From NCBI GenBank assembly GCA_002793215.1, contig PFPU01000068.1:1-37386 (forward strand): a stretch of 37,386 nt of DNA, written 5' to 3'. Both the position numbers and the translations under genes were made by a program. Under the pieces are notes generated by a model, which was not told where the DNA came from, ran no database searches, and saw only the letters and a program-made list of their open reading frames with translations. Shown in pieces: positions 1-8,282 of the stretch; within the stretch, counting starts at the first letter, position 1; each line of letters starts with the position of its first letter. This DNA comes from Flavobacteriales bacterium CG_4_10_14_0_2_um_filter_35_18. Its GTDB lineage: Bacteria; Bacteroidota; Bacteroidia; Flavobacteriales; Flavobacteriaceae.

Positions 1-885
1 GAATTTTTGATTAAAAAAGGCTTCTTTTTGCAAACCACCACTGTCGGTTACCACCATTTTACAGTTTTTAAGCAAAGCCAACATGTCGAAATAACCTACC
101 GGATTTATAAGAAGTGCCTCTGTTTTTATCTTGTTCTTTTCAAGGATTTGCTTTGTACGCGGATGCAATGGCAACACCACTTGGCAGGTTTTAGAAATGA
201 CATCAAAGGCTTTAAAAATAGATTTTAAATTTTTAATAGTATCGGTATTTTCTTGACGATGAATGGTTGCCAAAACAAATTGATTGGGTTTGAGTTGCTG
301 GGTTTGTAAAATATGTGATTTTTCGGCTACCATGGTGCTGTAAAATTCGACGGCATCTTTCATAATATCGCCTGTTAAAACGCATTGGGTATCTATATTT
401 TCAAAACCTTCTAGCTTTAAATTAGCCATCGCTTTTTGGGTGGGACAAAGCAATAAATCGGCAATACGATCGGTTAAGATGCGGTTGACTTCTTCGGGCA
501 TTTTCATATTAAAAGAACGCAAACCTGCTTCAATATGAATTACTTTTATTTGCAATTTTTTGGCAGCTAAAGCACCCGCTAAAGTTGAGTTGGTATCGCC
601 ATAAACCACTACGGCATCAGGTTGTTCTTTTATTAAAACTGCTTCAAGCCTTTCGAGCATTTGTCCAGTCATAGCGCCATGTCGCAAGCCGTTTATATTT
701 AGGTTATATTTTGGACTGGGAATGTGCATTTCATCAAAAAAAACGGCACTCATATTGGTGTCAAAATGCTGACCAGTGTGCACAATAAGCTCTTCAATTT
801 GGTGGTGTGAAGTAATGATGCGGCTCAATACAGCAGCTTTTACAAATTGAGGTCGCGCCCCTAAAATAGTTATTATTTTTTTCAT
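1..885 (-). CDS. wecB: UDP-N-acetylglucosamine 2-epimerase, non-hydrolysing (3' end cut by window edge)
   Basis: The reading frame starts at an ATG (complement of 883-885) and runs off the left edge, giving 295 residues of a family usually about 360-380 long. The enzyme interconverts UDP-GlcNAc and UDP-ManNAc in the cytoplasm for surface polysaccharide synthesis. Family signatures are visible along the protein: ILGARPQFVKAA at the N-terminus, GDTNSTLAGALAA, HIEAGLRS followed by MPEEVNR, ATIHRQENT, and VTDSGGLQKEAFF near the cut end (UDP-sugar binding and catalytic regions). It follows the upstream glycosyltransferase by only 3 bases, so it is the last visible gene of the 5907-to-1 operon. No frameshift is seen in the visible part. 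The family assignment is firm; whether the product feeds an O-antigen, capsule or other glycan cannot be read here. Confidence 0.95.
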   Translation of the reverse strand, partial: MKKIITILGARPQFVKAAVLSRIITSHHQIEELIVHTGQHFDTNMSAVFFDEMHIPSPKYNLNINGLRHGAMTGQMLERLEAVLIKEQPDAVVVYGDTNSTLAGALAAKKLQIKVIHIEAGLRSFNMKMPEEVNRILTDRIADLLLCPTQKAMANLKLEGFENIDTQCVLTGDIMKDAVEFYSTMVAEKSHILQTQQLKPNQFVLATIHRQENTDTIKNLKSIFKAFDVISKTCQVVLPLHPRTKQILEKNKIKTEALLINPVGYFDMLALLKNCKMVVTDSGGLQKEAFFNQKF

Positions 886-888
886 AAA

Positions 889-2160
889 TCAGTTTGTATT
901 TATAATCTCAGCCAATTTACCAGCAATAGTTTTGGCATTATAGTCATCAATATTTTGTGATTTGGACACTAAAGTATGATTTTTATAAGCTTCAAAATAA
1001 ACCATTAAATTTTTTTTGAGTTCACTTTTATCGTCAAAATCTACAATTTTTCCGGCATTGGTTTTATTGAGAACTTCGGCTAAATCACCGTCTAAGGGTC
1101 CGATGGCTAAAATAGGGCGGTTTGCTAGCAGGTATTCAAATATTTTCCCTGTAATAATGCCTTTTGCACTAGGCACGCGATTTACCAGCACCAGCAATAC
1201 TTGAGAAGCTTTTTGGTAATTTAAAACTTCAATATGTGGCAGGTAATTTATGAATGTTACCACCTCATTTAACTGATATTTTTCAATACTTAGCTTAACC
1301 TCATCGGCAACTTTTCCTATTAATTGAACTAACACAGCCGCTTTAAATTCGGCGTTTTCATCAATTAATTCGCGAATGACTTCCCAAAATAAATCTGAAT
1401 TTCTATCGGCATTGAGCAAGCCGATATGAGTGAGGCTAAATTCTTTAGTTAGGGCTATTTCTGATTGATTTTCAACAGTTTCAAAGCCATTAGAAATAAC
1501 ATATACACGCTTGTTAAACGCCGCATAATAATCACCCATAGTTTTGCCAACCACTAAAACAACGTCGGCTTTTTGAGCTACTACCCTTTCTAAATCAAAA
1601 TGTTTTTGCAATGCGCGTTTGGTAAAAGGCAAATTTTGAAAGTAATCTATTTGTGTCCAAGGATCTCTAAAATCGGCGATCCATTTTATATTTAAGGATT
1701 CTTGTAATTGCAAGCCAATTAAATGTAAACTATGTGGTGGACCTGAGGTGATTATTGTGTCGATATTATTTTCTAAAAGATGCTTTTTAAGGAATTTTAC
1801 AGAAGGCTTTACCCAGAATTTTCGTGCATCAGGAATAAAATAATTTGCTCGTATATAATTGACAATTTTAGTTTTAACAGATTTTGACTGGTCTAAAAAT
1901 CCAGAGCTGGTTTCCTTCATATTCTTTCCCGAAAACGCTGAAGCCATCCGATAAGGCTCCCAAATAGATTGTCGAATAATTTTAATTCCTTTTGGGGTTT
2001 GCAAGGAAAAATCTTCGATGGCATAATGCGGATTTGAGATGGTATAAACCGTTGACTCAATGCCAAAATCAGGCAAATATTTGGTAAAATTTAGCCATCT
2101 TTGAACGCCCGAACCACCCGATGGTGGCCAATAATAGGTAATGAGCAGCACTTTTTTCAT
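889..2160 (-). CDS. glycosyltransferase, GT4-like (GT-B fold)
   Basis: 423 residues. The N-terminus (MKKVLLITYYWPPSGGSGVQ) has the glycine-rich loop typical of GT4 enzymes with a GSGVQRW acceptor-side motif. The middle contains SGPPHSLHLIG and WIADFRDPW, common in a Bacteroidota subgroup of GT4-like transferases. The C-terminal half has a donor-binding Rossmann domain ending in a KIFEYLLANRPILAI segment, matching the E-x7-E-like region of the clan. It probably transfers a sugar from a nucleotide donor to a lipid-linked or surface glycan on the cytoplasmic side of the inner membrane. It shares an ATGA stop-start overlap with the upstream glycosyltransferase and lies 3 bases before wecB, so the three are almost certainly co-translated. 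Donor and acceptor cannot be predicted from sequence. Confidence 0.88.
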   Translation of the reverse strand: MKKVLLITYYWPPSGGSGVQRWLNFTKYLPDFGIESTVYTISNPHYAIEDFSLQTPKGIKIIRQSIWEPYRMASAFSGKNMKETSSGFLDQSKSVKTKIVNYIRANYFIPDARKFWVKPSVKFLKKHLLENNIDTIITSGPPHSLHLIGLQLQESLNIKWIADFRDPWTQIDYFQNLPFTKRALQKHFDLERVVAQKADVVLVVGKTMGDYYAAFNKRVYVISNGFETVENQSEIALTKEFSLTHIGLLNADRNSDLFWEVIRELIDENAEFKAAVLVQLIGKVADEVKLSIEKYQLNEVVTFINYLPHIEVLNYQKASQVLLVLVNRVPSAKGIITGKIFEYLLANRPILAIGPLDGDLAEVLNKTNAGKIVDFDDKSELKKNLMVYFEAYKNHTLVSKSQNIDDYNAKTIAGKLAEIINTN

Positions 2161-3221
2161 AAATTTTCGGATAAAGTTTTACACATTAAATCAATGCGGT
2201 TTTGAATGCTAAAATTCGTACTTATTTGCATTTGTGCCGAGAGGCCCATTACTTCTAAAGTTAATGGCGCTAAGTTTAATAATTTTTCTATTTCAAAAAT
2301 CAATTGCGCCTCATCTGGTGTTGTCATCACAATTCCAGTTTGGTCAATTATTTTAGGAATGGCTCCTACGGCACTGCCAATAGGAATGCAACGCATTAAC
2401 ATGGCTTCGGCTAAGGCATTTGGAAAGCCTTCAGATAATGAAAGCTGCAAATAAAATTGATGTTTGGCGAGCTGAGCTTTTAGTTCATCTAGTTTTAAAT
2501 CGTGAAATAGTGTCACATTTTGTGGCATTATCAAGGTTTTAGCATAGGGTTCCGATATCCCGATAAGGGTAAAATTAGCTTCCTTAAAATGCGTCGCTAA
2601 TTTTAAAATACGGTCAAATCCTTTTAAAGTAAACCGCGTTTTATCGTTGATATAGGCAATACTTACAAAAGAATTTGGTATTTTTTTAATGGGCGCATTT
2701 TTCCAAAACTCAACATCAAAACCATTGGGAATGACCGTGTAAGGTGTTTTTAGATTCTTAAAAAAAGCCTTGACTCCTTGCTGTTTATGGCTGGCATTTA
2801 AATGGTAATGACTATTTGAAAATAGTAAACTTTCATCAACCGGCAAGAGACGTGTACACCACTGGTACGATTTTTTTATAAACCACTTTAATAGGGGCTT
2901 TCGCAAACTTCCATAATTAATTTCGGGAAACGAAACACAATCGGTACCTCCTAAAATAATAAAAACGCGTTTGTTAAAAAGCTTTCCAAAAAGGGCTGGT
3001 AAAAAAGACCAATAACCTCCAAACATTACCAAATAAACTCTTGTTTTTGAGCTATTTTTTAGAATAAAAAAGAATTGTTTTGCAAAATTCATCAAAATTT
3101 GACCCTTGTGTGTCCAAGGTAAATCTTGTGTTAAAATGTCAAATTTTTTTGATAAAAAGCTAATATCTCTTTCAACAAAAGTTGCCTTAGCGGGATAAAA
3201 ATAAATCAATTTTGGCTTCAA
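2157..3221 (-). CDS. glycosyltransferase family 4 protein
   Basis: 354 residues with a GT-B layout: N-terminal acceptor domain with GGYWSFLPALFGKLF and IILGGTDC, and a C-terminal GT1/GT4 domain. That domain carries TVIPNGFDVEFW, then LSLSEGFPNALAEAML, the E-x7-E region that binds the nucleotide sugar. There is no ATG at the expected start. The frame opens with TTG (complement of 3219-3221), which overlaps the yfhO-like stop as TTGA, a coupling arrangement. An ATT lies one codon upstream, so the start rests on context. It is the third gene of the DUF4834-YfhO-GT-GT-wecB operon, suggesting a dedicated glycan pathway. The family is clear; the sugar specificity is unknown. Confidence 0.88.
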   Translation of the reverse strand: MKPKLIYFYPAKATFVERDISFLSKKFDILTQDLPWTHKGQILMNFAKQFFFILKNSSKTRVYLVMFGGYWSFLPALFGKLFNKRVFIILGGTDCVSFPEINYGSLRKPLLKWFIKKSYQWCTRLLPVDESLLFSNSHYHLNASHKQQGVKAFFKNLKTPYTVIPNGFDVEFWKNAPIKKIPNSFVSIAYINDKTRFTLKGFDRILKLATHFKEANFTLIGISEPYAKTLIMPQNVTLFHDLKLDELKAQLAKHQFYLQLSLSEGFPNALAEAMLMRCIPIGSAVGAIPKIIDQTGIVMTTPDEAQLIFEIEKLLNLAPLTLEVMGLSAQMQISTNFSIQNRIDLMCKTLSENL

Positions 3222-5641
3222 AATGAAGGTTGTTTCTTTTTATGATAAATCACCCACCCCACCATAATTAAAAGCCATAAGGCAAATGATGTGGCGGTAA
3301 TCATTGTGCCCGTTTGAATGACTTGTGGTTTAAATTTGAAAATAATTTGATGGTTTCCTGCCGGAATTTTTAAAGCGCGCAACACATAATTTGCTCTGTA
3401 TATAGGCGTTTCGGTACCGTCAATAGTGGCAATCCAGCCATCTTTGTAGTACATTTCAGAAAATACAGCAAGTTGCATTTTGCTATTCTGACTTTGATAT
3501 TCTAAATGGTTTGGCTGATAAAGCATCAAGTTAATTTGCGCCGTAGAATCGCTTTCAAAATTTTGAAAATCGGTTTTAGCAGCAGGAAATTCATTATGAT
3601 TTATAATGGCTGTATCTTTTGCAACAAATGTTGTGAGCGCCAAAATTTCTTGATTGGCATCTTCAACAAACTTTAGGCTCTTAACAAACCAAGCTGCGCC
3701 TGATGCATTTGGATTTAATTGCACATCAACTTTATTGTCATTTGGAAATATAAGGTATTTGGTATTCAACATATTGAGCACCTCAATATTATTTTTTGAG
3801 ATTTGAAAATCATATAAATCTTGATAACGTCCGGGTTTTGCGGCGTGATAACCCCCAACCGACAAATGATAATAAGAGGTTGTGCCGTCATTCATTGGAT
3901 CAACCGAAAAATTAGCTACTCTATAATGGCTTGTATCCAATAAAATACGCTGGTCAATTTCGGTAGCTTTAATGGGTTGTTTTACTTGTTTAGCCGAAAC
4001 AAAATTTGTAGCGTTTACATAATTCCAATCGACTAAAACCAAGTCTAATACCATTAATATTCCGATAATAACAACTGTAAGAGATTGGCTTATTTTTGAT
4101 TTTAAAAATCCCCAAAGCGTTCCAAATACCAATAAAATCAACGCTAAAGATCTTAAACTGTCATCAAAAAATACCGCTTTTCTGTCGGCAATTAGGGCAT
4201 TGTCTAAACCGGCGAGCAATTTGGCATAATAGCCGTCATTTAATCCTTCAAAAGAAAATAAACTTGTTCCAAACAACACAAAAACCAACAACAAGCCACC
4301 TAAAACAAGGCCAGCATTTTTAAGACTTTTTAACTTTTCGTCCGAATTTACCTCCTGCGAAAGGAATTTAGAAAATCCTAAAAGCGCTAAAATAGGAACG
4401 CATAATTCAACAATTACTTGAATGGAAGATACCGCTCTAAACTTATTGTAAAGTGGGATGTATTTGATGAAAAAATCGGTTAAAAGGCTTAAGTTTTTAC
4501 CCCAGCTCAGCAAAATGGCAAAACAAATTGCTGTAATCAGCCAAATTTTATGTTTACTTTTTAGCAACAAAATACCCATAAAGGCCAGAAAAATGAGTAC
4601 CGCACCAATATACGCTGGCGCGGCTACAATGGGCTGAGCTCCCCAATATAATGGTGCGCTTTGAGCAAATTGCTTAGCCTGAGCAGGACCCGCTTTATCG
4701 GCCAAAAACTTGTAAGTATTTGAATCGGTGTCGAGTGCCTCGTGCGAACCACCGCCCATAAACCTTGGAATTAATAAGTTAAAAGTTTCAAGCGGACTGT
4801 AACTGTATTGGGTGATATAATTTGGGTCTAAACCATTAGTAGTTGCTATTTTTTTACCATCGGGATTAATTGTTAATTCACTTTTTCCTCTGGTGCTGTG
4901 TTTTGCGTATTGAGAAGTTGCCATAAGTGGCGTTGCATTAACGCCAATGGCTATGAAACTTGCCAAAACCAAAAACGCAATTTGCTTAAAATAAATCGCA
5001 AATTCTTTTGATTTAATAGCTTGATATAGATAAACCAAAGCAATAAACATTAAAACAAACGACAGATAGTAAGTCATTTGTATGTGGCTGGCAGCAATTT
5101 CTAATGCCAACGCAAAAGTGGTAAGTATAAAACCTTTTAAATAGTTTTTGTTAAAGATGAGCAAAACTCCTGCTAAAACGAGAGGCATATATGCAATTGC
5201 TAGTGCTTTAGCATTGTGACCAACTCCTAAAATAATAATAAAATAAGTGCTAAACCCAAAGGCTATTGCCCCAAAAATTGCAAGCTTCCAATTTACTTTT
5301 AGCACCATCAGCAAGACAAAAAAACCCAAAAAGTAAAGAAATAAATAGTCGGCAGGGCGTGGTAAAAAGCGCAAAACTTGGTCTAATTTCTGAATATAAT
5401 TCAGTGGATAATAAGCACTCAACTGGTAGGTTGGCATGCCCCCAAAAGCGGCATCTGTCCAATATGGTTCGCTGTGAAATTTATCGCGATATTGCACCAC
5501 TTCGTGCGACATTCCGGTAAACTGAACAATATCACTTTGCAAAATCTGTTTACCTGATAAAACAGGGTAGAAATAACTCAATGCAACAAGTGTAAATACT
5601 ACAACAGCGATAAAATAAGGTAAATAAGATTTTAATTTCAT
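3218..5641 (-). CDS. YfhO family multispanning membrane protein
   Basis: 807 residues. A hydrophobic segment at residues 7-28 is followed by a non-cytoplasmic loop (SGKQILQSDIVQFTGM, typical of YfhO proteins) and about a dozen further membrane spans up to roughly residue 560. A soluble, probably periplasmic domain of about 200 residues comes next, and one last span lies near the C-terminus ahead of the basic KKKQPSF end. The architecture is that of GT-C-like glycosyltransferases. Firmicutes YfhO glycosylates lipoteichoic acid with lipid-linked sugar, but the role in Bacteroidota is not established. It overlaps its neighbours on both sides by 4 bases (ATGA with the DUF4834 gene, TTGA with the glycosyltransferase), so it belongs to the same operon. 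A role in adding sugar to an exported glycan is inferred from neighbours and topology. Confidence 0.88.
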   Translation of the reverse strand: MKLKSYLPYFIAVVVFTLVALSYFYPVLSGKQILQSDIVQFTGMSHEVVQYRDKFHSEPYWTDAAFGGMPTYQLSAYYPLNYIQKLDQVLRFLPRPADYLFLYFLGFFVLLMVLKVNWKLAIFGAIAFGFSTYFIIILGVGHNAKALAIAYMPLVLAGVLLIFNKNYLKGFILTTFALALEIAASHIQMTYYLSFVLMFIALVYLYQAIKSKEFAIYFKQIAFLVLASFIAIGVNATPLMATSQYAKHSTRGKSELTINPDGKKIATTNGLDPNYITQYSYSPLETFNLLIPRFMGGGSHEALDTDSNTYKFLADKAGPAQAKQFAQSAPLYWGAQPIVAAPAYIGAVLIFLAFMGILLLKSKHKIWLITAICFAILLSWGKNLSLLTDFFIKYIPLYNKFRAVSSIQVIVELCVPILALLGFSKFLSQEVNSDEKLKSLKNAGLVLGGLLLVFVLFGTSLFSFEGLNDGYYAKLLAGLDNALIADRKAVFFDDSLRSLALILLVFGTLWGFLKSKISQSLTVVIIGILMVLDLVLVDWNYVNATNFVSAKQVKQPIKATEIDQRILLDTSHYRVANFSVDPMNDGTTSYYHLSVGGYHAAKPGRYQDLYDFQISKNNIEVLNMLNTKYLIFPNDNKVDVQLNPNASGAAWFVKSLKFVEDANQEILALTTFVAKDTAIINHNEFPAAKTDFQNFESDSTAQINLMLYQPNHLEYQSQNSKMQLAVFSEMYYKDGWIATIDGTETPIYRANYVLRALKIPAGNHQIIFKFKPQVIQTGTMITATSFALWLLIMVGWVIYHKKKQPSF

Positions 5642-5907
5642 TTAGATTTAGGATTTGTTTTAGAATCAACTTCTTCAAAATCAATATATTCACCAACTTT
5701 TTGATTAGTTGAAGGGGGCTTAGGCGCAAAATCAACACTCGTTTCGCCCGCTTTTGTTTGTGGTTGTTGTTGACTGTATTGATTTTTGAGGTTTTCTTGA
5801 ACCTTTGTTATGGCTTGGGTAATAATTAAAGGTAGGATATATTTTGCAATAAATTTAAGTCCATAATAGACTAACAAGATGATAAAAAGGGTTCTAAGTA
5901 AGCCCAT
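5638..5907 (-). CDS. DUF4834 family small membrane protein
   Basis: 89 residues. The first 30 (MGLLRTLFIILLVYYGLKFI and onward) form one strong membrane-anchoring helix. A glutamine-rich amphipathic stretch follows (AITKVQENLKNQYSQQQ), then a polar, proline-rich tail with EYIDFEEVDSKTNPKSK. This pattern is characteristic of the DUF4834 family found in Bacteroidota. The function is unknown. It is the first gene of the operon, and its stop overlaps the YfhO start (ATGA). That genetic pairing suggests it may assist or localise the YfhO-type protein, but this is inference. The start ATG is the only good candidate, since the hydrophobic segment begins immediately after it. Confidence 0.82.
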   Translation of the reverse strand: MGLLRTLFIILLVYYGLKFIAKYILPLIITQAITKVQENLKNQYSQQQPQTKAGETSVDFAPKPPSTNQKVGEYIDFEEVDSKTNPKSK

Positions 5908-5938
5908 AATGCTTCGGTTTTAAAAAATAATAAGGATT

Positions 5939-5946
5939 CAAAAATA
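5939..5946 (-). promoter_or_regulatory. candidate -7 element for the DUF4834/YfhO/glycosyltransferase operon
   Basis: On the minus strand these bases read TATTTTTG, matching the Bacteroidota -7 consensus TAnnTTTG, 31 bases ahead of the DUF4834 start. No TTG is seen at the expected -33 spacing, so only half of the bipartite promoter is supported. It lies back to back with the plus-strand element at 5991-5998. Confidence 0.4.
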
Positions 5947-5990
5947 CAAATTTGCTTTTAACTTAGTGGTTATTAATTAAGAAAATCTGT

Positions 5991-5998
5991 TATATTTG
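5991..5998 (+). promoter_or_regulatory. candidate -7 element for the 6021-11595 gene run
   Basis: The bases read TATATTTG, an exact fit to the Bacteroidota TAnnTTTG element. Transcription would start near 6004, leaving a leader of about 17 bases before the ATG at 6021. The -33 region has no clean TTG at a 19-20 base spacing. Confidence 0.5.
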
Positions 5999-6020
5999 AA
6001 AATTAAAGTCATCACTATTT

Positions 6021-7163
6021 ATGAGAAAAAGTTTTTTACTTTTTTTACTGATTGGGTTTTCGCAATTACTTGTAGCACAATATACTGATATTATTAATTC
6101 CAATCGCCCCGGATTTTCGGTAAGTCCGTTTGGGATTGGCTCGGGTGTTTATCAAGTTGAAGGGGGCTTTTTTTTTGAACGCGCGCAAATAAAAAGTCGC
6201 TTTTCAAATCCGCAAAGCTTTGGTGCAAACTTGTCGTTTCGCTACAGCTATTTTAATGAAAAGCTAGAATTCAATCTCGATTTAACCTATGCTAATGACC
6301 GTTTGGCTTTTAAAAACCTTCACACTTCTTATAAAAACATCAGTGGATTAAGTCAGGTTACAATCGGTGCTAAATACCTGCTTTACCAGCGCGAATATGA
6401 TGATAAATATAAGGAAGTGCGCAGTTGGAAAAAGCGCATGGCTTTCGACAAAAAAAGGCTTACACCCAGTGTTGGCGCGTATTTTGGTATTAACACCCCT
6501 GTGGCGAGCGGTGATTTTCATGAAAGAATTAGTCCTAAAATTGCCATTTATTTGCAAAACGATCTCACCGACCGATATGTTATTTTAACAAATATCATCA
6601 TCGATAAACTTGGCACACCCCATGCATCCTACACCTATATCCTAAGCGAAACCTATACTTTAAATGATAAATATTCTATCTTTTTAGAAAATTTAGGACG
6701 TTATAATGTCAACTTTAACAACGAATTTCAAGTTGCCGGTGGTTTGGCTTATTTAAAAACCAAAGATTTGCAACTAGACGCCTCCTTGCGCCTTTTTTTT
6801 GAAGGACCCGCTTTAGGTGCTTATGTTGGGTTTGGTGCTTCTTGGCGGATTGACAAGCATTTAGAAAAGGTAAATAAGCAATCTCAAATTGAAGCCGTTG
6901 ATAAATTGCTCATCGATAAAAATCGCGATAAGGACGAAGTATCTAAAAAGAAAAGGGCTTTACAACATTTGTATCGACAAACAAAGTCAATTAGAAAAAC
7001 CAAAAAAATTAAAGAAACCACTCAGGTAAAAAAGGTGACAAGAAAAGTAAAAGCCCTAAAAAAAGACAAACCTAAAAAAGTAAAAAAAGCTTGGTTCTCA
7101 AAGCGCGTAAAAAGGGATAAATCAGACCAAAATGATAATCAACAACCCGACAAAAATGATTGA
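6021..7163 (+). CDS. outer-membrane beta-barrel protein, PF13557-like, with lysine-rich C-terminal tail
   Basis: 380 residues. A signal peptide (MRKSFLLFLLIGFSQLLVAQ) is followed by TDIINSNRPGFSVSP, the usual start of the Bacteroidota 'transporter' family related to Phenol_MetA_deg (PF13557). Alternating hydrophobic/aromatic beta strands, such as YQVEGGFFFE and ANLSFRYSYF, continue to about residue 285 (GAYVGFGASWRID). The remaining roughly 95 residues are not barrel-like. They are very rich in Lys and Arg (KKVTRKVKALKKDKPKKVKK) and end in an Asp/Asn/Gln-rich patch. The reading frame is continuous and the basic tail overlaps the next gene by 8 bases. The barrel assignment comes from family resemblance, and the transported substrate is unknown. 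If the barrel C-terminus faces inward, as usual, the tail is periplasmic. Confidence 0.72.
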   Translation: MRKSFLLFLLIGFSQLLVAQYTDIINSNRPGFSVSPFGIGSGVYQVEGGFFFERAQIKSRFSNPQSFGANLSFRYSYFNEKLEFNLDLTYANDRLAFKNLHTSYKNISGLSQVTIGAKYLLYQREYDDKYKEVRSWKKRMAFDKKRLTPSVGAYFGINTPVASGDFHERISPKIAIYLQNDLTDRYVILTNIIIDKLGTPHASYTYILSETYTLNDKYSIFLENLGRYNVNFNNEFQVAGGLAYLKTKDLQLDASLRLFFEGPALGAYVGFGASWRIDKHLEKVNKQSQIEAVDKLLIDKNRDKDEVSKKKRALQHLYRQTKSIRKTKKIKETTQVKKVTRKVKALKKDKPKKVKKAWFSKRVKRDKSDQNDNQQPDKND

Positions 7164-8277
7164 AATTAAGAAAGTTACTACCAAAAAGGAACTTAAATTA
7201 TTTGTAGAGTTTCCTTTTTTACTTTATAAAAATAATGCTTATTGGGTACCCCCTCTTATAAAAGATGAACTAGAAAGTTTCGATCCTACAATCAATCCTG
7301 TTTTTAAACACGCGCAAGCTGATTTTTTTTTAGCTTTTGATAACCATAAAATTGTAGGGCGCATCGCTGCAATTATAAACTGGACCGAAGTCAACAGCCA
7401 AAGACTCAAAAAAATGCGTTTTGGCTGGTTCGATTTTATTGATAATCTTGAAGTTAGCAGTGCCTTAATCAATAAAGTTAAAGAAATTGGCCTCGCAAAT
7501 CAACTCGAATTTATGGAGGGTCCTGTTGGCTTTTCAAATTTAGATAAAGTTGGTGTTTTAACTTATGGTTTTGACCATATTGGCACCATGATTACGTGGT
7601 ATAACTATCCTTATTATCAAACCCATTTTGAAAAAATGGGATTTAAAATTGAAAAGGAGTATTTAGAAAATAAATTTGAATTTAAAAACGTAGAAAGAGC
7701 GCCTTTAGAACGCGCTAGTGCTTTGATTGAACAACGCTATCAAGTTAAGTCGCTAACCTTTACCAAGACCAAAGATTTACTGCCTTATGTAGATGAAATG
7801 TTCAATTTATTTAATGCGTGTTATGCAGCACTTTCAACATTTGTTCCCATAACCGAAACAGAAATTGAATACATTAAAAAGCGCTATATCAGCTTTATAA
7901 ATCCCGAATATATCAAATTTGTGGTAGATAAAAACCAAAAATTAATTGCCTTTGGCATTACGATGCCATCCTTTTCTCGAGCCTTGCAAAAAGCTAAAGG
8001 TCATTTGTTTCCTTTTGGAATTTTTCATCTGCTATATGCAAAAAAAAACAGTAAAGATGTTATTTCTTATCTCATTGGCGTGCATCCCGACTATCAAAAT
8101 AAAGGCATTAATGCGCTGATATTTTTAGAGTTTCAAAAAACTTTTGAGCAATTGAAAATTGTGAATTTTATAAGAACACCCGAACTTGCCGATAATGTTG
8201 CCATTCACCAAATTTGGAAGAAATTTGGCCAGATAACACATCAAAGACGCTGCACTTTTTCTAAACCTTTAGTCTGA
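7156..8277 (+). CDS. GNAT-superfamily N-acetyltransferase-like protein
   Basis: 373 residues from the ATG at 7156. An in-frame ATG at 7132 would add MIINNPTK, but it lies deeper inside the preceding gene, and MIEIKKVTTKKELKLFVEFP is the typical family start. An N-terminal GNAT-like half shows YKNNAYWVPPLIKDE and KIVGRIAAIIN. The C-terminal half ends with a second GNAT-like core, ISYLIGVHPDYQNKGINALI, which resembles the acetyl-CoA pyrophosphate-binding R/Q-x-x-G-x-G/A loop. Related proteins are widespread in Bacteroidota, but no substrate is known to me. Its start overlaps the outer-membrane gene's stop by 8 bases, and it ends 5 bases before rsmE. The acyltransferase fold is likely; catalytic activity is less certain because the acetyl-CoA loop is imperfect. 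Confidence 0.7.
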   Translation: MIEIKKVTTKKELKLFVEFPFLLYKNNAYWVPPLIKDELESFDPTINPVFKHAQADFFLAFDNHKIVGRIAAIINWTEVNSQRLKKMRFGWFDFIDNLEVSSALINKVKEIGLANQLEFMEGPVGFSNLDKVGVLTYGFDHIGTMITWYNYPYYQTHFEKMGFKIEKEYLENKFEFKNVERAPLERASALIEQRYQVKSLTFTKTKDLLPYVDEMFNLFNACYAALSTFVPITETEIEYIKKRYISFINPEYIKFVVDKNQKLIAFGITMPSFSRALQKAKGHLFPFGIFHLLYAKKNSKDVISYLIGVHPDYQNKGINALIFLEFQKTFEQLKIVNFIRTPELADNVAIHQIWKKFGQITHQRRCTFSKPLV

Positions 8278-8282
8278 TTTTT

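Noticed and set aside
7-228. Plus-strand 73-residue open frame at the left edge
   Set aside because: It is antisense to the well-supported wecB coding sequence and shows no family features or coding logic.
5250-5738. Overlapping antisense and alternate-frame frames of 62-84 residues inside the YfhO and DUF4834 genes
   Set aside because: They are shadows of the real genes, with no starts, motifs or context of their own.
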